Shown here: in pieces, positions 56,014-64,000 of the stretch
How the letters are laid out: each line of letters begins with the position of its first letter
How positions within the stretch are numbered: position 1 is the first letter of the stretch
Source of the DNA: Corynebacterium pseudotuberculosis
Lineage (GTDB): Bacteria > Actinomycetota > Actinomycetes > Mycobacteriales > Mycobacteriaceae
DNA: 64,000 nucleotides
Assembly: GCF_002155265.1 (NCBI RefSeq)
Contig: NZ_CP021251.1
Coordinates: 1,860,001 to 1,924,000 of the forward strand
Direction: 5' to 3'
Notes under the pieces: generated by a model
The model's database searches: none
Told to the model about the DNA's origin: nothing
The model's input: the letters and a program-made list of their open reading frames with translations, nothing else
Made by a program: the position numbers and the translations under genes

Positions 56014-57519
56014 TTATGCGAGCTTCTCTGCTATGAGCTTGTTCACTTGAGCCGGGTCGGCCTTACCCCGGGTGGCCTTCATAACGGCTCCGACAATTGC
56101 ACCTGTGACCTTAGTGTTTCCTGCTCGATATTTTTCTACGATATCGGGGTTAGCGGCCAGTGCCTCTTCCACGGCCTTTTCAATCGCACCATCATCACGT
56201 ACAACTTCCAGGCCCCGGGAGGCGACTACCTCATCAACGTCGCCTTCGCCAGCGAGAACGCCGTCGACAGTCTGACGCGCCAATTTATTGGTTAGCTTCC
56301 CTTCTTTAACCAAAGCGGCTACGCGAGCAACTTGAGCAGCGCTGATCAGCAAAGCATCAAGGTCTACCCCCTGCTCATTTGCTTTTTGCGACAAATAAGC
56401 AACCCACCAGGAACGCGCTTCTGATGGAGTGGCACCTGCTTCTACAGTCTCTACGATCAGATCCAACGCACCTGCGTTTACAAGGTCGCGCATTTCCTCA
56501 TCTTTAAGGTTCCACTCCTGTTGAATGCGCGCACGACGCACCCAGGGGAGCTCAGGCAGCGTCGAACGGATTTCTTCTACCCATTCGCGCGGCGCAATAA
56601 CCGGCGGGAGGTCTGGATCGTTGAAGTAGCGATAATCTTCAGCAGTTTCTTTAGGACGTCCCTTGGAAGTTGTTCCATCGGTTTCTTGGTAGTGACGAGT
56701 CTCCTGATCAATCGTCCCGCCGTCTTCTAATACCTGAGCTTGGCGCTGCATCTCAAAACGCACTGCCTGCTCTACAGACTTCAAGGAATTAATGTTCTTG
56801 GTCTCAGTGCGCGTACCAAATTCAACGGTCCCAACGGGGCGCAGCGACACGTTAGCATCGCATCGCATCGACCCCTGATCCATACGGGCATCAGAAACGC
56901 CCAAAGCTTTAACCAGATCCCGAAGCGCCCCCACATAAGCACGCGCCACCTCTGGAGCTCGTTCCCCTGCGCCTTCGATAGGCTTGGTAACGATCTCGAT
57001 GAGCGGGATACCTGCACGGTTACAGTCGACGAGCGAAGCCGTGGCTCCGTGAATACGCCCATCGGCTCCACCCAGGTGGGTAAGCTTTCCCGTGTCTTCT
57101 TCCATGTGCGCACGTTCAATCTCCACACGCCACGGAGTTCCATCGTCCAGAACAACATCCAGGTAGCCGTCATAAGCAATGGGCTCATCGTATTGCGAAA
57201 TCTGGTAGTTCTTTGGCTGATCTGGATAGAAGTAGTTCTTACGAGCAAATCGTGAAGACTCTGCAATTTGGCAGTTCAGCGCAAGACCGATCTTGATAGC
57301 CCATTCGACGCCCTTAGCATTAACCACAGGCAGCGCCCCTGGTAGCCCCAAAGAAACCGGGTCAACGTTCACGTTAGGCTCGGCACCAAAATGCGCCGAT
57401 GGAGCGGAAAACATTTTAGTCTCGGTGGCCAACTCCACGTGAACTTCAAGGCCCATGACAGGGTCGAATTTCTCCAGGACCTCATCAAAGTCCATCAGGT
57501 CATACATTGCAGCGGTCAT
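56014..57519 (-). CDS. gatB: Asp/Glu-tRNA amidotransferase subunit B
   Basis: GatB transfers ammonia onto Glu- or Asp-tRNA to make Gln- or Asn-tRNA. 501 residues. [29 protein letters not shown] and the C-terminal YqeY-like helical domain ([17 protein letters not shown]) are conserved. gatA and gatC are not in the window. Confidence 0.95.
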   Translation of the reverse strand: MTAAMYDLMDFDEVLEKFDPVMGLEVHVELATETKMFSAPSAHFGAEPNVNVDPVSLGLPGALPVVNAKGVEWAIKIGLALNCQIAESSRFARKNYFYPDQPKNYQISQYDEPIAYDGYLDVVLDDGTPWRVEIERAHMEEDTGKLTHLGGADGRIHGATASLVDCNRAGIPLIEIVTKPIEGAGERAPEVARAYVGALRDLVKALGVSDARMDQGSMRCDANVSLRPVGTVEFGTRTETKNINSLKSVEQAVRFEMQRQAQVLEDGGTIDQETRHYQETDGTTSKGRPKETAEDYRYFNDPDLPPVIAPREWVEEIRSTLPELPWVRRARIQQEWNLKDEEMRDLVNAGALDLIVETVEAGATPSEARSWWVAYLSQKANEQGVDLDALLISAAQVARVAALVKEGKLTNKLARQTVDGVLAGEGDVDEVVASRGLEVVRDDGAIEKAVEEALAANPDIVEKYRAGNTKVTGAIVGAVMKATRGKADPAQVNKLIAEKLA

Positions 57520-57636
57520 GATTCGAAATTCTAGTTCATCGTCTCCATTAATGGTTCATTGAGGATGCTAGAACCGTGCTCTCCAAGCTTATGCTCGCCA
57601 TCTGTATGACACTCACTGCCCCACGGCAACAAGAAT

Positions 57637-57672
57637 AATGGCCTTCCTACTCCTAAAAGCAGAAAGGCCATT
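57637..57672 (-). terminator. Terminator-like hairpin after pfkA
   Basis: AATGGCCTTCCT... and ...AGAAAGGCCATT (57637-57648, 57661-57672) form an imperfect 12-bp stem, with T-rich sequence on the minus strand after it. Confidence 0.65.
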
Positions 57673-57689
57673 ACGATTCTTTATAGGTT

Positions 57690-58718
57690 TTATCCAAAGA
57701 GAGCTCTGGCTGTCCGATATCTAGCCGCAGGAACTACCTTCAAAGTTCCTACTGCTTCTTCCAAAGGAATTAGGTCAATATGCTCACCATGAAGTGCCAC
57801 CATCTTGCCAAAGTCTTGTGTATGGCAAGCACGGGCAGCGTGAACACCATACCGGGTTGCCAAAACACGATCATAAGCAGTCGGAGTACCGCCGCGTTGG
57901 ATGTGTCCGAGCACAGTAGTACGTACGTCGTGACCTAGGCGCCTCTTTATTTCTTCGCCGATCACTTGGCCGATGCCGTTAAAGGTTTGATGCCCAAATT
58001 GGTCTACGCACCCCTGGGCAAAACTCATCGTTCCTTCCTTAGGCAAAGCCCCCTCAGCAACGACGATAATTCCGTACTTCTCCCCCATTTGGAAACGGCG
58101 TTCCATCGCTTTGCAGATCTCATTGATATCAAAAGGATGCTCTGGAATCACAGTGTAGTGTGCTCCGCCTGCCATCCCCGCATGCAATGCGATCCACCCG
58201 ACATGACGCCCCATCACTTCCACGATCATCACGCGATTGTGGGATTCTGCGGTGGTATGTAAACGATCAATTGCGTCAGTTGCTACCGACACCGCGGTGT
58301 CAAAGCCAAAGGTGTAATCGGTACCGTTGACATCATTATCGATAGTTTTGGGCACGCCCACCACAGGGATCCCATTATCAGAAAGCCATTGGGCTCCCTT
58401 TAGCGTGCCCTCGCCACCAATCGGAATCAAAGCATCAATTTCGGCGTCTGCTAAATTCTCTTTGATTTGCTCAAGTCCTGCCTTGAACTTATCGGGGTGA
58501 AGGCGGCCAGTTCCCAAGATCGTTCCGCCGCGCAAAAGAATACGATCAATATTTTCATCATCGTAAAGTTGAATGCGCTTGTCTTCCATAAGACCAACCC
58601 AACCGTCCTCATATCCCACAACGGTAGAACCGTATTCGGAACAGGTGCGGACGATACCGCGGATGACAGCGTTGAGTCCGGGGCAATCGCCGCCAGAGGT
58701 TAAAGTCGCAATTCGCAT
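57690..58718 (-). CDS. pfkA: 6-phosphofructokinase
   Basis: Commits fructose 6-phosphate to glycolysis. 342 residues. [48 protein letters not shown] and [11 protein letters not shown] are conserved. The Gly-Gly-Glu-Gly-Thr version of the nucleotide loop is usual for actinobacterial ATP-dependent enzymes. The start lies 10 bases after a short frame of unknown status. Confidence 0.95.
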   Translation of the reverse strand: MRIATLTSGGDCPGLNAVIRGIVRTCSEYGSTVVGYEDGWVGLMEDKRIQLYDDENIDRILLRGGTILGTGRLHPDKFKAGLEQIKENLADAEIDALIPIGGEGTLKGAQWLSDNGIPVVGVPKTIDNDVNGTDYTFGFDTAVSVATDAIDRLHTTAESHNRVMIVEVMGRHVGWIALHAGMAGGAHYTVIPEHPFDINEICKAMERRFQMGEKYGIIVVAEGALPKEGTMSFAQGCVDQFGHQTFNGIGQVIGEEIKRRLGHDVRTTVLGHIQRGGTPTAYDRVLATRYGVHAARACHTQDFGKMVALHGEHIDLIPLEEAVGTLKVVPAARYRTARALFG

Positions 58719-58728
58719 AGCTCTTAGT

Positions 58729-58845
58729 TTAGTCCTTCTGGCCGCTTTTGTGTTTGTTTATGCCCGCACGGAAATTCTTAGCTCCCCTTTTGTTGCGCAT
58801 ATCCTTTAACTTGTGGGATTTATCACGGGTCAAGCTGGACAGCAT
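58729..58845 (-). CDS. Possible 38-residue basic protein upstream of pfkA
   Basis: The frame starts at ATG 58845 (the frame is open about 35 codons further upstream without a start) and ends 10 bases before pfkA. The product is rich in Lys and Arg ([20 protein letters not shown]). No ribosome site is clear and no family is recognised. Could be a small protein or chance. Confidence 0.25.
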   Translation of the reverse strand: MLSSLTRDKSHKLKDMRNKRGAKNFRAGINKHKSGQKD

Positions 58846-58944
58846 CGCCAGGATAAAACTTGCTGCAGCGTTGAAGTCTTGTGCTGAGGAAAGGAAAAGG
58901 CGCTCAGAGTAGACGTGCTATGAAATTCCTCTGAAAGATTATTC

Positions 58945-58980
58945 TCCCTAATGGAAGATCTATATGGATTCCATTAGGGA
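58945..58980. repeat. 12-bp perfect inverted repeat after btuF
   Basis: TCCCTAATGGAA / TTCCATTAGGGA (58945-58956, 58969-58980) lies 22 bases after the btuF stop. No T tract; probably ends the btu operon. Confidence 0.7.
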
Positions 58981-59002
58981 AAGTAACCAGGTGAAAGTAC
59001 TT

Positions 59003-60070
59003 CTAGGAGAAAAATTCCTGGCCAGCTACGGAGTTAGGAAGAGTCAACTTTGGAGATATCTCAGATTGTGGAGCAAGGTTGAATTTTTCTAGCCCCTTAC
59101 GCACATGTTCTGCGGCATCGATGTTGAGAGAACCCGAAGTCCACATTGTGTACGGCAAGTTGATAAACCGATTTTCTTTCACCGCTGGAAGATTCCTGGT
59201 TGCAGGGTTTGCTCGGAGTTCTTCTACTTTCTCGTTGAACTCTTGCCCCGGATAGTCCACAAAGACAAAAGCGTCCGGGGTAGCAGATGCAATCTTTTCC
59301 CAGCCCACGCTGGTCCAGGTGTCTTCAATATCACCTGCTGCATTCTGAGCTCCTGCGGCTTCAAGGATTGCTTGCGGAGCACCAAATTTTCCAGAAGTGT
59401 AAACAGCGTCTCCTTTTCCGGAGTCAAAAACAAAAACGTTGGGTTTTTTATCCGCGGCCTTGAGCTTCTTCAAAGACTCAAGTCGATCATCGAGATCTTT
59501 CACTGCAGATTCCGCTGAGTCCTTATTGTTGGTAATCGCACCGATATTGGAGAGGTCCATCTTCACGGCTTCCCATGGATCATAGACTCCGCGCTTATTC
59601 GACCCGCCTTGCTTACATGATTCGCTCAAAATGTAGGAAGAGATTCCCTGTGCTTTCAGTGTTTCAGGGGTGAGGTTCTTTTCCTCAGAAAAACCATAAT
59701 TCCAGCCTGCGATAAAGACGTCCGGATGTTTTGCCACCACGGTCTCAAGCGACGGATAATCCTTGGACGTGTCATTGAGCGAATCAACTTGATCGCCAAA
59801 TTTTGCTCGCAGAATTTCTTTGTCCCGCTGCAACGAGCTGACATATTTGATCTTGTCACCTGCCCCTGCAGCAAGCGCAATGGAGATGATGTTTCCATCA
59901 TTGACAAATAGCTCGTTAGCTTTGTCAAAGGTCACCTCTTCACCGCAGTTGGTAACGCTCACACCGCCAGTTTTTGCAGCAGTTGCCCCTTGAGAGGAAT
60001 CAGAGGTAGCGCCCCCGCATGCGCTAAGCACAAGGGACATCCCAAGAATCGGGATAATAATCTTCTTCAT
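59003..60070 (-). CDS. btuF: Cobalamin-type ABC transporter, substrate-binding lipoprotein
   Basis: A 355-residue periplasmic-binding (class III) lipoprotein. The signal peptide ends in a lipobox LSAC (Cys at about residue 18). YVSSLQRDKEI, ETVVAKHPDVFIAGW, and VGWEKIASATPDAFVFVDYP follow the FecB/BtuF pattern. ATG 60070 is chosen because AAGGAG sits seven bases upstream; the ATG two codons earlier is too close. B12 as substrate is inferred from the cobalamin riboswitch in front of the operon. Last of three genes: permease, ATPase, binding protein. Confidence 0.85.
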   Translation of the reverse strand: MKKIIIPILGMSLVLSACGGATSDSSQGATAAKTGGVSVTNCGEEVTFDKANELFVNDGNIISIALAAGAGDKIKYVSSLQRDKEILRAKFGDQVDSLNDTSKDYPSLETVVAKHPDVFIAGWNYGFSEEKNLTPETLKAQGISSYILSESCKQGGSNKRGVYDPWEAVKMDLSNIGAITNNKDSAESAVKDLDDRLESLKKLKAADKKPNVFVFDSGKGDAVYTSGKFGAPQAILEAAGAQNAAGDIEDTWTSVGWEKIASATPDAFVFVDYPGQEFNEKVEELRANPATRNLPAVKENRFINLPYTMWTSGSLNIDAAEHVRKGLEKFNLAPQSEISPKLTLPNSVAGQEFFS

Positions 60071-60096
60071 AATCATGCTCCTTAAAAATAGAATTT

Positions 60097-60864
60097 TTAA
60101 AGTGAATCAATAATGACGTGAGAGCGGATGGCATCAGGATGCCTTGTTATAAACGCTTCCACTTCAAACACTGTGCGTAGAGTCTCCGGGATCAGCACGC
60201 TTTCTGGAGGCCCTGAAGCAACAACGCCTCCGCGATCAAGAACCACCACCTGATCAAAATGACTCATCGCAAGATCGAGATCGTGAACTGTTGCAATGAT
60301 CGTGCGCCCAGAGTCTCTTAGCACTTTGAGCAAATGCAGCTGGTGATGTACGTCTAGATGGTTGGTCGGCTCATCAAGAAAAATGAGATCTGTACCTTGA
60401 GCAAATCCGCGGGCAAAAAGCACTCGACGCCGCTGTCCACCAGAGAGGGACGCACATTCCATCGCTGCACGATCCTGCAAACCAACAAGGTTTAAGGCAT
60501 CGTTGATCAAACGCGTCTCTTTCTTAGAATCGAACTGCCATACTTTAGTGTGCGGGAGTCTCCCCAAACTGACGGCTTCTTTCACAGTCAAGTCTCCAGG
60601 GGGCGTTTCCTCCTGGCCTACAAAAGTAAGCGTTTTTGCCCGTTGCTTTGACCGCATTGAATGCACATCAACATCGTCGATGAAAACCTTGCCGGCGTGG
60701 GGTTTACGGATTCCGGCTAGGACCCGCAAAAGAGTTGACTTTCCTACTCCATTGACTCCGACTATCGCCGTCATGGTTCCGTGTTCCGCTACAAAATTAA
60801 CATCTCGAAGTAATGTTGTCCGGTCATATCCACATGCAATACCTGAGGCTTGAAAAAGTGCCAT
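60097..60864 (-). CDS. btuD: Cobalamin-type ABC transporter, ATP-binding protein
   Basis: A 255-residue FecE/BtuD-type ATPase. Walker A GVNGVGKST, signature LSGGQRRRVLFARG, Walker B LIFLDEPTNHLDVH, and switch His in ATVHDLDLAM. It follows the permease after a single base, so translation is coupled. Confidence 0.88.
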   Translation of the reverse strand: MALFQASGIACGYDRTTLLRDVNFVAEHGTMTAIVGVNGVGKSTLLRVLAGIRKPHAGKVFIDDVDVHSMRSKQRAKTLTFVGQEETPPGDLTVKEAVSLGRLPHTKVWQFDSKKETRLINDALNLVGLQDRAAMECASLSGGQRRRVLFARGFAQGTDLIFLDEPTNHLDVHHQLHLLKVLRDSGRTIIATVHDLDLAMSHFDQVVVLDRGGVVASGPPESVLIPETLRTVFEVEAFITRHPDAIRSHVIIDSL

Positions 60865-60865
60865 C

Positions 60866-61927
60866 TTAGTCTTGTCCCCCGAAGTGATAGTTCTTTCGCC
60901 CCATAAGAATCAGGAAGAGCGGTGCTCCGATAACCCCCGTTACCACGCCTAGCGGAATCTCTTGAGGAGGAGCTGCAATTCGGGCAAGCACGTCCACCCA
61001 GACCATAAAAAGCGCACCAAACACTGCAGCAATGGGCAAAAGACGACGGTGAAGCGACCCTACGAGTATCCGCGCGAGGTGTGGGATTACTAGGCCTACA
61101 AAACCAATGCCTCCCGCCACCGCAACCATGGCTCCGACGAGGAGGGCTTGAACAAAAAACAGGCTTTGCCGTAGCAGTCCTACCCGAACGCCCAGAGCCG
61201 CGGCTGTATCTGGCCCTGCCGCAAGCGCGTCCATCTGACGGCTACTCAACATGAGAATAATAAAAGCCACGAACACCACAATTGCGGGTATCAGGAGCTT
61301 ATTCCATTGCGCACCGGCAACTGATCCCAGCATCCAAAACATCACGCCTTGTGCAGCGCGAGCATCAGGCCCCTTGAACACTAAAAAACTAGCAAGCGCG
61401 GAGAAAGCAGAAGAAAGAACCACGCCTGAGAGGATCAGACGCAACGGCGTTAACCCTCCTTGAGCGATAGTCACCGCATACACAGTGAGCGTAGCTACAA
61501 GCGCACCTATCAGAGCTCCAACTGATAACGAATAGAGGCCAAAACCACTCAATACGCCAAACACAAGCACCGCTGTTGCGCCCACGCTAGCGCCCGAGGA
61601 AATACCCAATAGGTACGGGTCCGCCAATGGGTTTCGGACAAGCGTTTGCATGGTTACGCCAGCGAGAGCCAAACCTGCTCCTACGATAAGCGCGAGCAAG
61701 CCACGAGGCGCGCGTAGCTCCCAGACCACAGCGTCTACAGATTGATCAAAGTAGGTTCCACCTGAAAGATGCTGGCGGACCACTTCCCAGACTTCCGAAC
61801 GAGAATAATCAACCGAGCCAAATGACAAAGACACCACAAAACTCAGTGCGGCTAATCCTGTAATAATCAGGAAAAACGCGGGAGTGGCAATTTTACGCAC
61901 TAAAAACCCACTTGAATCAGTCTGCAT
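60866..61927 (-). CDS. btuC: Cobalamin-type ABC transporter, permease
   Basis: A 353-residue FecCD/BtuC-type permease with nine or ten membrane segments. WELRAPRGLLALIVGAGLAL, TLVRNPLADPYLLGISSGAS, and GFVGLVIPHLARILVGS are conserved. First gene after the riboswitch; its ATG lies about 25 bases beyond the RNA element. Confidence 0.88.
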   Translation of the reverse strand: MQTDSSGFLVRKIATPAFFLIITGLAALSFVVSLSFGSVDYSRSEVWEVVRQHLSGGTYFDQSVDAVVWELRAPRGLLALIVGAGLALAGVTMQTLVRNPLADPYLLGISSGASVGATAVLVFGVLSGFGLYSLSVGALIGALVATLTVYAVTIAQGGLTPLRLILSGVVLSSAFSALASFLVFKGPDARAAQGVMFWMLGSVAGAQWNKLLIPAIVVFVAFIILMLSSRQMDALAAGPDTAAALGVRVGLLRQSLFFVQALLVGAMVAVAGGIGFVGLVIPHLARILVGSLHRRLLPIAAVFGALFMVWVDVLARIAAPPQEIPLGVVTGVIGAPLFLILMGRKNYHFGGQD

Positions 61928-61951
61928 GCCTAAATCGCGAGGCTGCAGAAC

Positions 61952-62104
61952 GAGTCTGCTGACTAAGCCGGTCTTCGGACTCGGATACTCAAGCCCATCA
62001 ATTACCGCCCTTCCCAGGAATCTAAGCCCAGTGGTATTTCAAGGTAATTGTAGTTGTATCCTCACCGCTGCGCGCCAGTTCTGGTTTTCCACCAGATTCC
62101 CGAT
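61952..62104 (-). ncRNA. Cobalamin riboswitch
   Basis: On the minus strand the conserved core is readable: GGGAATCTGGTG, AACCAGAACTGGCGC, GCGGTGAGGAT, CCACTGG, GGGAAGG, GAGTCCGAAGACC-like (AGTCCGAAGACCGGC) and a terminal CAGCAGACTC/TCTGCAG hairpin. This order fits the AdoCbl element with its B12 box. There is no T tract before btuC, so control is more likely on translation. A GTGACA-GTAT-TGTCAC repeat lies upstream at 62105-62120. Confidence 0.9.
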
Positions 62105-62264
62105 GTGACAGTATTGTCACTCACTCAGTCACTGATAATCGCCTTCAGTATAGATAGCAAACAACTAAGAAACCGAATCTCTCTCGCAGAGAGCACACCA
62201 AACCAGGGGCTTATCGACGTTTCCCTCCCCATCAAGTACTCACGCACATGAATATTTCAGCCTG

Positions 62265-62270
62265 TAGCAT
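62265..62270 (+). promoter_or_regulatory. -10 box of a leaderless promoter for the small membrane protein
   Basis: TAGCAT is seven bases before the ATG at 62278, which is why that start is preferred over the ATGs upstream. Confidence 0.45.
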
Positions 62271-62277
62271 GAGCACC

Positions 62278-62610
62278 ATGACACAATTTATGGGTTTTGA
62301 TATTAAGCCTCCTACGGAGGTCAGTACGTCCGCAGTAGTTGCCAGTGGCCTAATAGGAGGTTGGCTTACTGCACGTGAAACCGGCATACGGCCGCTGGGT
62401 GGAGCAATCCTTGCAGCTGCAGGTGTGTGGGCTGGACGCTCTTGGTGGGCAAAAGGCGGGGTTCCGCTCACGTCTGCGCTCGCGGCAACCTACATAGGGG
62501 CATTCGGCCTCAGCCATCCTCTTGCTAAGAAGATCGGCGCATGGCCTGCCGTTCTTACGGTCACCGCTGCGACTGCAACTGCAGCCTACGCGTTATCGGA
62601 TACCCGCTAA
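62278..62610 (+). CDS. Small hydrophobic membrane protein
   Basis: A 110-residue protein with three or four membrane segments (VVASGLIGGWLTA, GGAILAAAGVWAG, LTSALAATYIGAFG, PAVLTVTAATATAAYAL). No named family is recognised. It is divergent from btuC and convergent with the MFS gene; the stop is 12 bases from the MFS stop. Confidence 0.65.
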   Translation: MTQFMGFDIKPPTEVSTSAVVASGLIGGWLTARETGIRPLGGAILAAAGVWAGRSWWAKGGVPLTSALAATYIGAFGLSHPLAKKIGAWPAVLTVTAATATAAYALSDTR

Positions 62611-62622
62611 ACAAATAGCTAT

Positions 62623-63990
62623 TTAGTCGCTTTCTTTAGCTAACAGGGCAGACGTAATACCGATGATAAGGAATCCTGCCCCTAACAAAACCGCTTCGCC
62701 ATAAGCCACGCTTGGGCTTGTAACCATGACTCGCCACTGTAATACTGCCCCGATAGCTGCTGATCCCATGACCGATCCGATCTGGCGTGTTGTGTTGTAT
62801 ACGCCAGACCCGACTCCCATATGGCTCAATGGAAGGTCTCGCATCGTCGAAGTAGAGTTGGGTGCCCACACGAATGCATTACCCAATCCGTAAATAACAA
62901 AGGCGAGAAGAACCCAATAAACAGAAATCTCCAGAATCATCACGAGTGCGATGCCCCCAAGACCAGCAGCCATCGTCGCAAAGCCAAAAGCTGCGATTTG
63001 ATGAGGCGAACGTTTATCTGAAAGCTTTCCGATGAACGGGGAAAATATCGCAGAAATGAGCGCCTGAGGGACTAAAAATAAGCCTGCTTGAAAGGCCGAT
63101 AACTCGTGCACCTGTTGCAAGAACAACATGATGGGCAAGGGAGTGCCCGCGATAGCAAAGCCCATAGCTACGATGCTTATGTTTCCTAGGGAAAAATTGC
63201 GGATCGAGAAGAGTGACAAAGGCATCAGAGCATCTTTGCCTGCCTTTTCTGCACGTTCTTGCTGATAAACAAACAGTACGGAAACCACGAGTCCTACTAC
63301 GATAAGAACCCAAATCCACCAGCTCCAACCAGCGTTTTCCCCCTCTTGGAGAGCAAACACAAGAGAAAAAACGGCGATAACAGAAAGCACCTTGCTCATG
63401 CCATCGATACTGCGATTGGTCCGGCGCACCCGAGGCACTAGGCGTAGAACAGACCATACTGACACGATCCCGAGTGGAATATTAATAAAAAAGATCCATT
63501 GCCAGCCAAAAGAGGCCGTAATAAATCCGCCTAGGATAGGGCCGGTAAGCGTAGCTAACCCGGCAACGCTCCCCCATGCGCCTAATGCTGCACCGCGCCT
63601 TTCACGAGCAAACATCCGGTTAATAAGGCTCATGGTTTGTGGGGTAAGGAGAGAAGCCCCAAAACCTTGTACTGCGCGAGCAATGATTAATGTGATCATA
63701 TTGGGAGCAAAACCACACGCCAGAGAGCTCAGCGTAAACACGGTCATGCCAACGACATATACGTTTCGAGGACCGAAGCGGTCCCCAAGACGTCCCGTAA
63801 TAAGAAGTGGGACAGCGAAGGTGAGAAGATACGCCGAAGTGACCCAAATGACCTCTTTATAGGAAGCCCCCAACTCCTTTTGCAGCACGGGAGTGGCCAC
63901 CGCCACGATGGTTTGATCAAGCAGAATCATAAAAAAGCCAACGCATAATGCAATCAGCGCCGGCCATGCTTCTTTTTCTGGAAGCGGCAT
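62623..63990 (-). CDS. DHA2-family MFS drug exporter (EmrB/QacA-like; start may lie beyond the edge)
   Basis: About 455 residues with 14 membrane segments. ILLDQTIVAVATPVLQKEL, GRLGDRFGPR and RAVQGFGASLLTPQTMSLI are DHA2 hallmarks. The first ATG in the frame is at 63990, only ten bases from the window end, and the frame is open to the edge, so a few N-terminal codons may be missing. Substrate unknown. Confidence 0.88.
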   Translation of the reverse strand: MPLPEKEAWPALIALCVGFFMILLDQTIVAVATPVLQKELGASYKEVIWVTSAYLLTFAVPLLITGRLGDRFGPRNVYVVGMTVFTLSSLACGFAPNMITLIIARAVQGFGASLLTPQTMSLINRMFARERRGAALGAWGSVAGLATLTGPILGGFITASFGWQWIFFINIPLGIVSVWSVLRLVPRVRRTNRSIDGMSKVLSVIAVFSLVFALQEGENAGWSWWIWVLIVVGLVVSVLFVYQQERAEKAGKDALMPLSLFSIRNFSLGNISIVAMGFAIAGTPLPIMLFLQQVHELSAFQAGLFLVPQALISAIFSPFIGKLSDKRSPHQIAAFGFATMAAGLGGIALVMILEISVYWVLLAFVIYGLGNAFVWAPNSTSTMRDLPLSHMGVGSGVYNTTRQIGSVMGSAAIGAVLQWRVMVTSPSVAYGEAVLLGAGFLIIGITSALLAKESD

Positions 63991-64000
63991 AGCTGGGTAT

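Noticed and set aside
59003..61927. Haem or siderophore importer
   Set aside because: The protein families alone would allow it, but the cobalamin riboswitch directly upstream points to B12.

Overview
The window is a chromosomal segment of a Corynebacterium. Gene content and order match corynebacterial chromosomes: the polA to recG/ung/thiL/ddl/gpsA run, leuCD with a divergent IclR regulator, gltX, serA-leuB, an ilvBNC operon with a leader-peptide attenuator, an MscCG-type channel, ilvD, lysE/lysG, gatB and pfkA. Roughly half G+C by eye, the cutinase, the DUF3515 protein and many leaderless promoters fit the group. The gene set looks most like the C. diphtheriae / C. ulcerans / C. pseudotuberculosis branch; that species-level statement is inference.

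Layout. 1-14 kb: 5' part of polA (minus), a tRNA with a Leu anticodon, a DUF368 membrane protein, a polar amino acid ABC importer (plus), a PhzF-like protein and a TSUP permease, then a long minus-strand run of coaD, rsmD, a one-domain biotinyl/lipoyl carrier, recG, a DAK2-domain protein, ung and thiL. 14-23 kb: a tandemly duplicated DUF3515 secreted protein, ddl and gpsA, a NUDIX-phosphatase fusion, leuCD, the ltbR-type regulator, an HD-domain hydrolase and bioB. 23-26 kb is the most irregular stretch: two nearly identical tRNA-Glu genes, each with its own terminator hairpin, flank a secreted cutinase and a promoter-to-terminator unit with no long reading frame; tRNA-Gln follows. 26-41 kb: an LpqC-like esterase, gltX, an isochorismate synthase-like gene, an FAA-family hydrolase, a small membrane protein, a DEDDh exonuclease overlapping a cNMP/CBS/DUF294 protein, leuB, serA, a lipoprotein, a DUF262 (GmrSD-like) protein and a cation efflux transporter. 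41-50 kb: ilvC, ilvN, an ilvB broken by two single-base frameshifts, the ilv attenuator, MscCG, a PH-like protein and ilvD. 50-64 kb: a DoxX protein, a secreted HNH nuclease, lysG/lysE, an aldo-keto reductase, gatB, pfkA, a cobalamin-riboswitch-controlled btuCDF importer, a small membrane protein and a DHA2-family MFS exporter that reaches the right edge.

How the genes work together. The branched-chain amino acid pathway dominates: ilvB, ilvN, ilvC, ilvD, leuB and leuCD are all here. It shows two visible control layers: a leader peptide rich in Ile, Leu and Val codons before ilvB, and a shared 15-bp near-palindrome before both leuCD and leuB, which is a candidate operator for the divergent IclR regulator. 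If the two ilvB frameshifts are real, the pathway would be cut at its first common step. Amino acid traffic (an importer, LysE, MscCG) and cofactor supply (biotin synthase, thiamine phosphate kinase, CoaD, B12 uptake) fill much of the rest. No prophage, insertion sequence or CRISPR array was seen.
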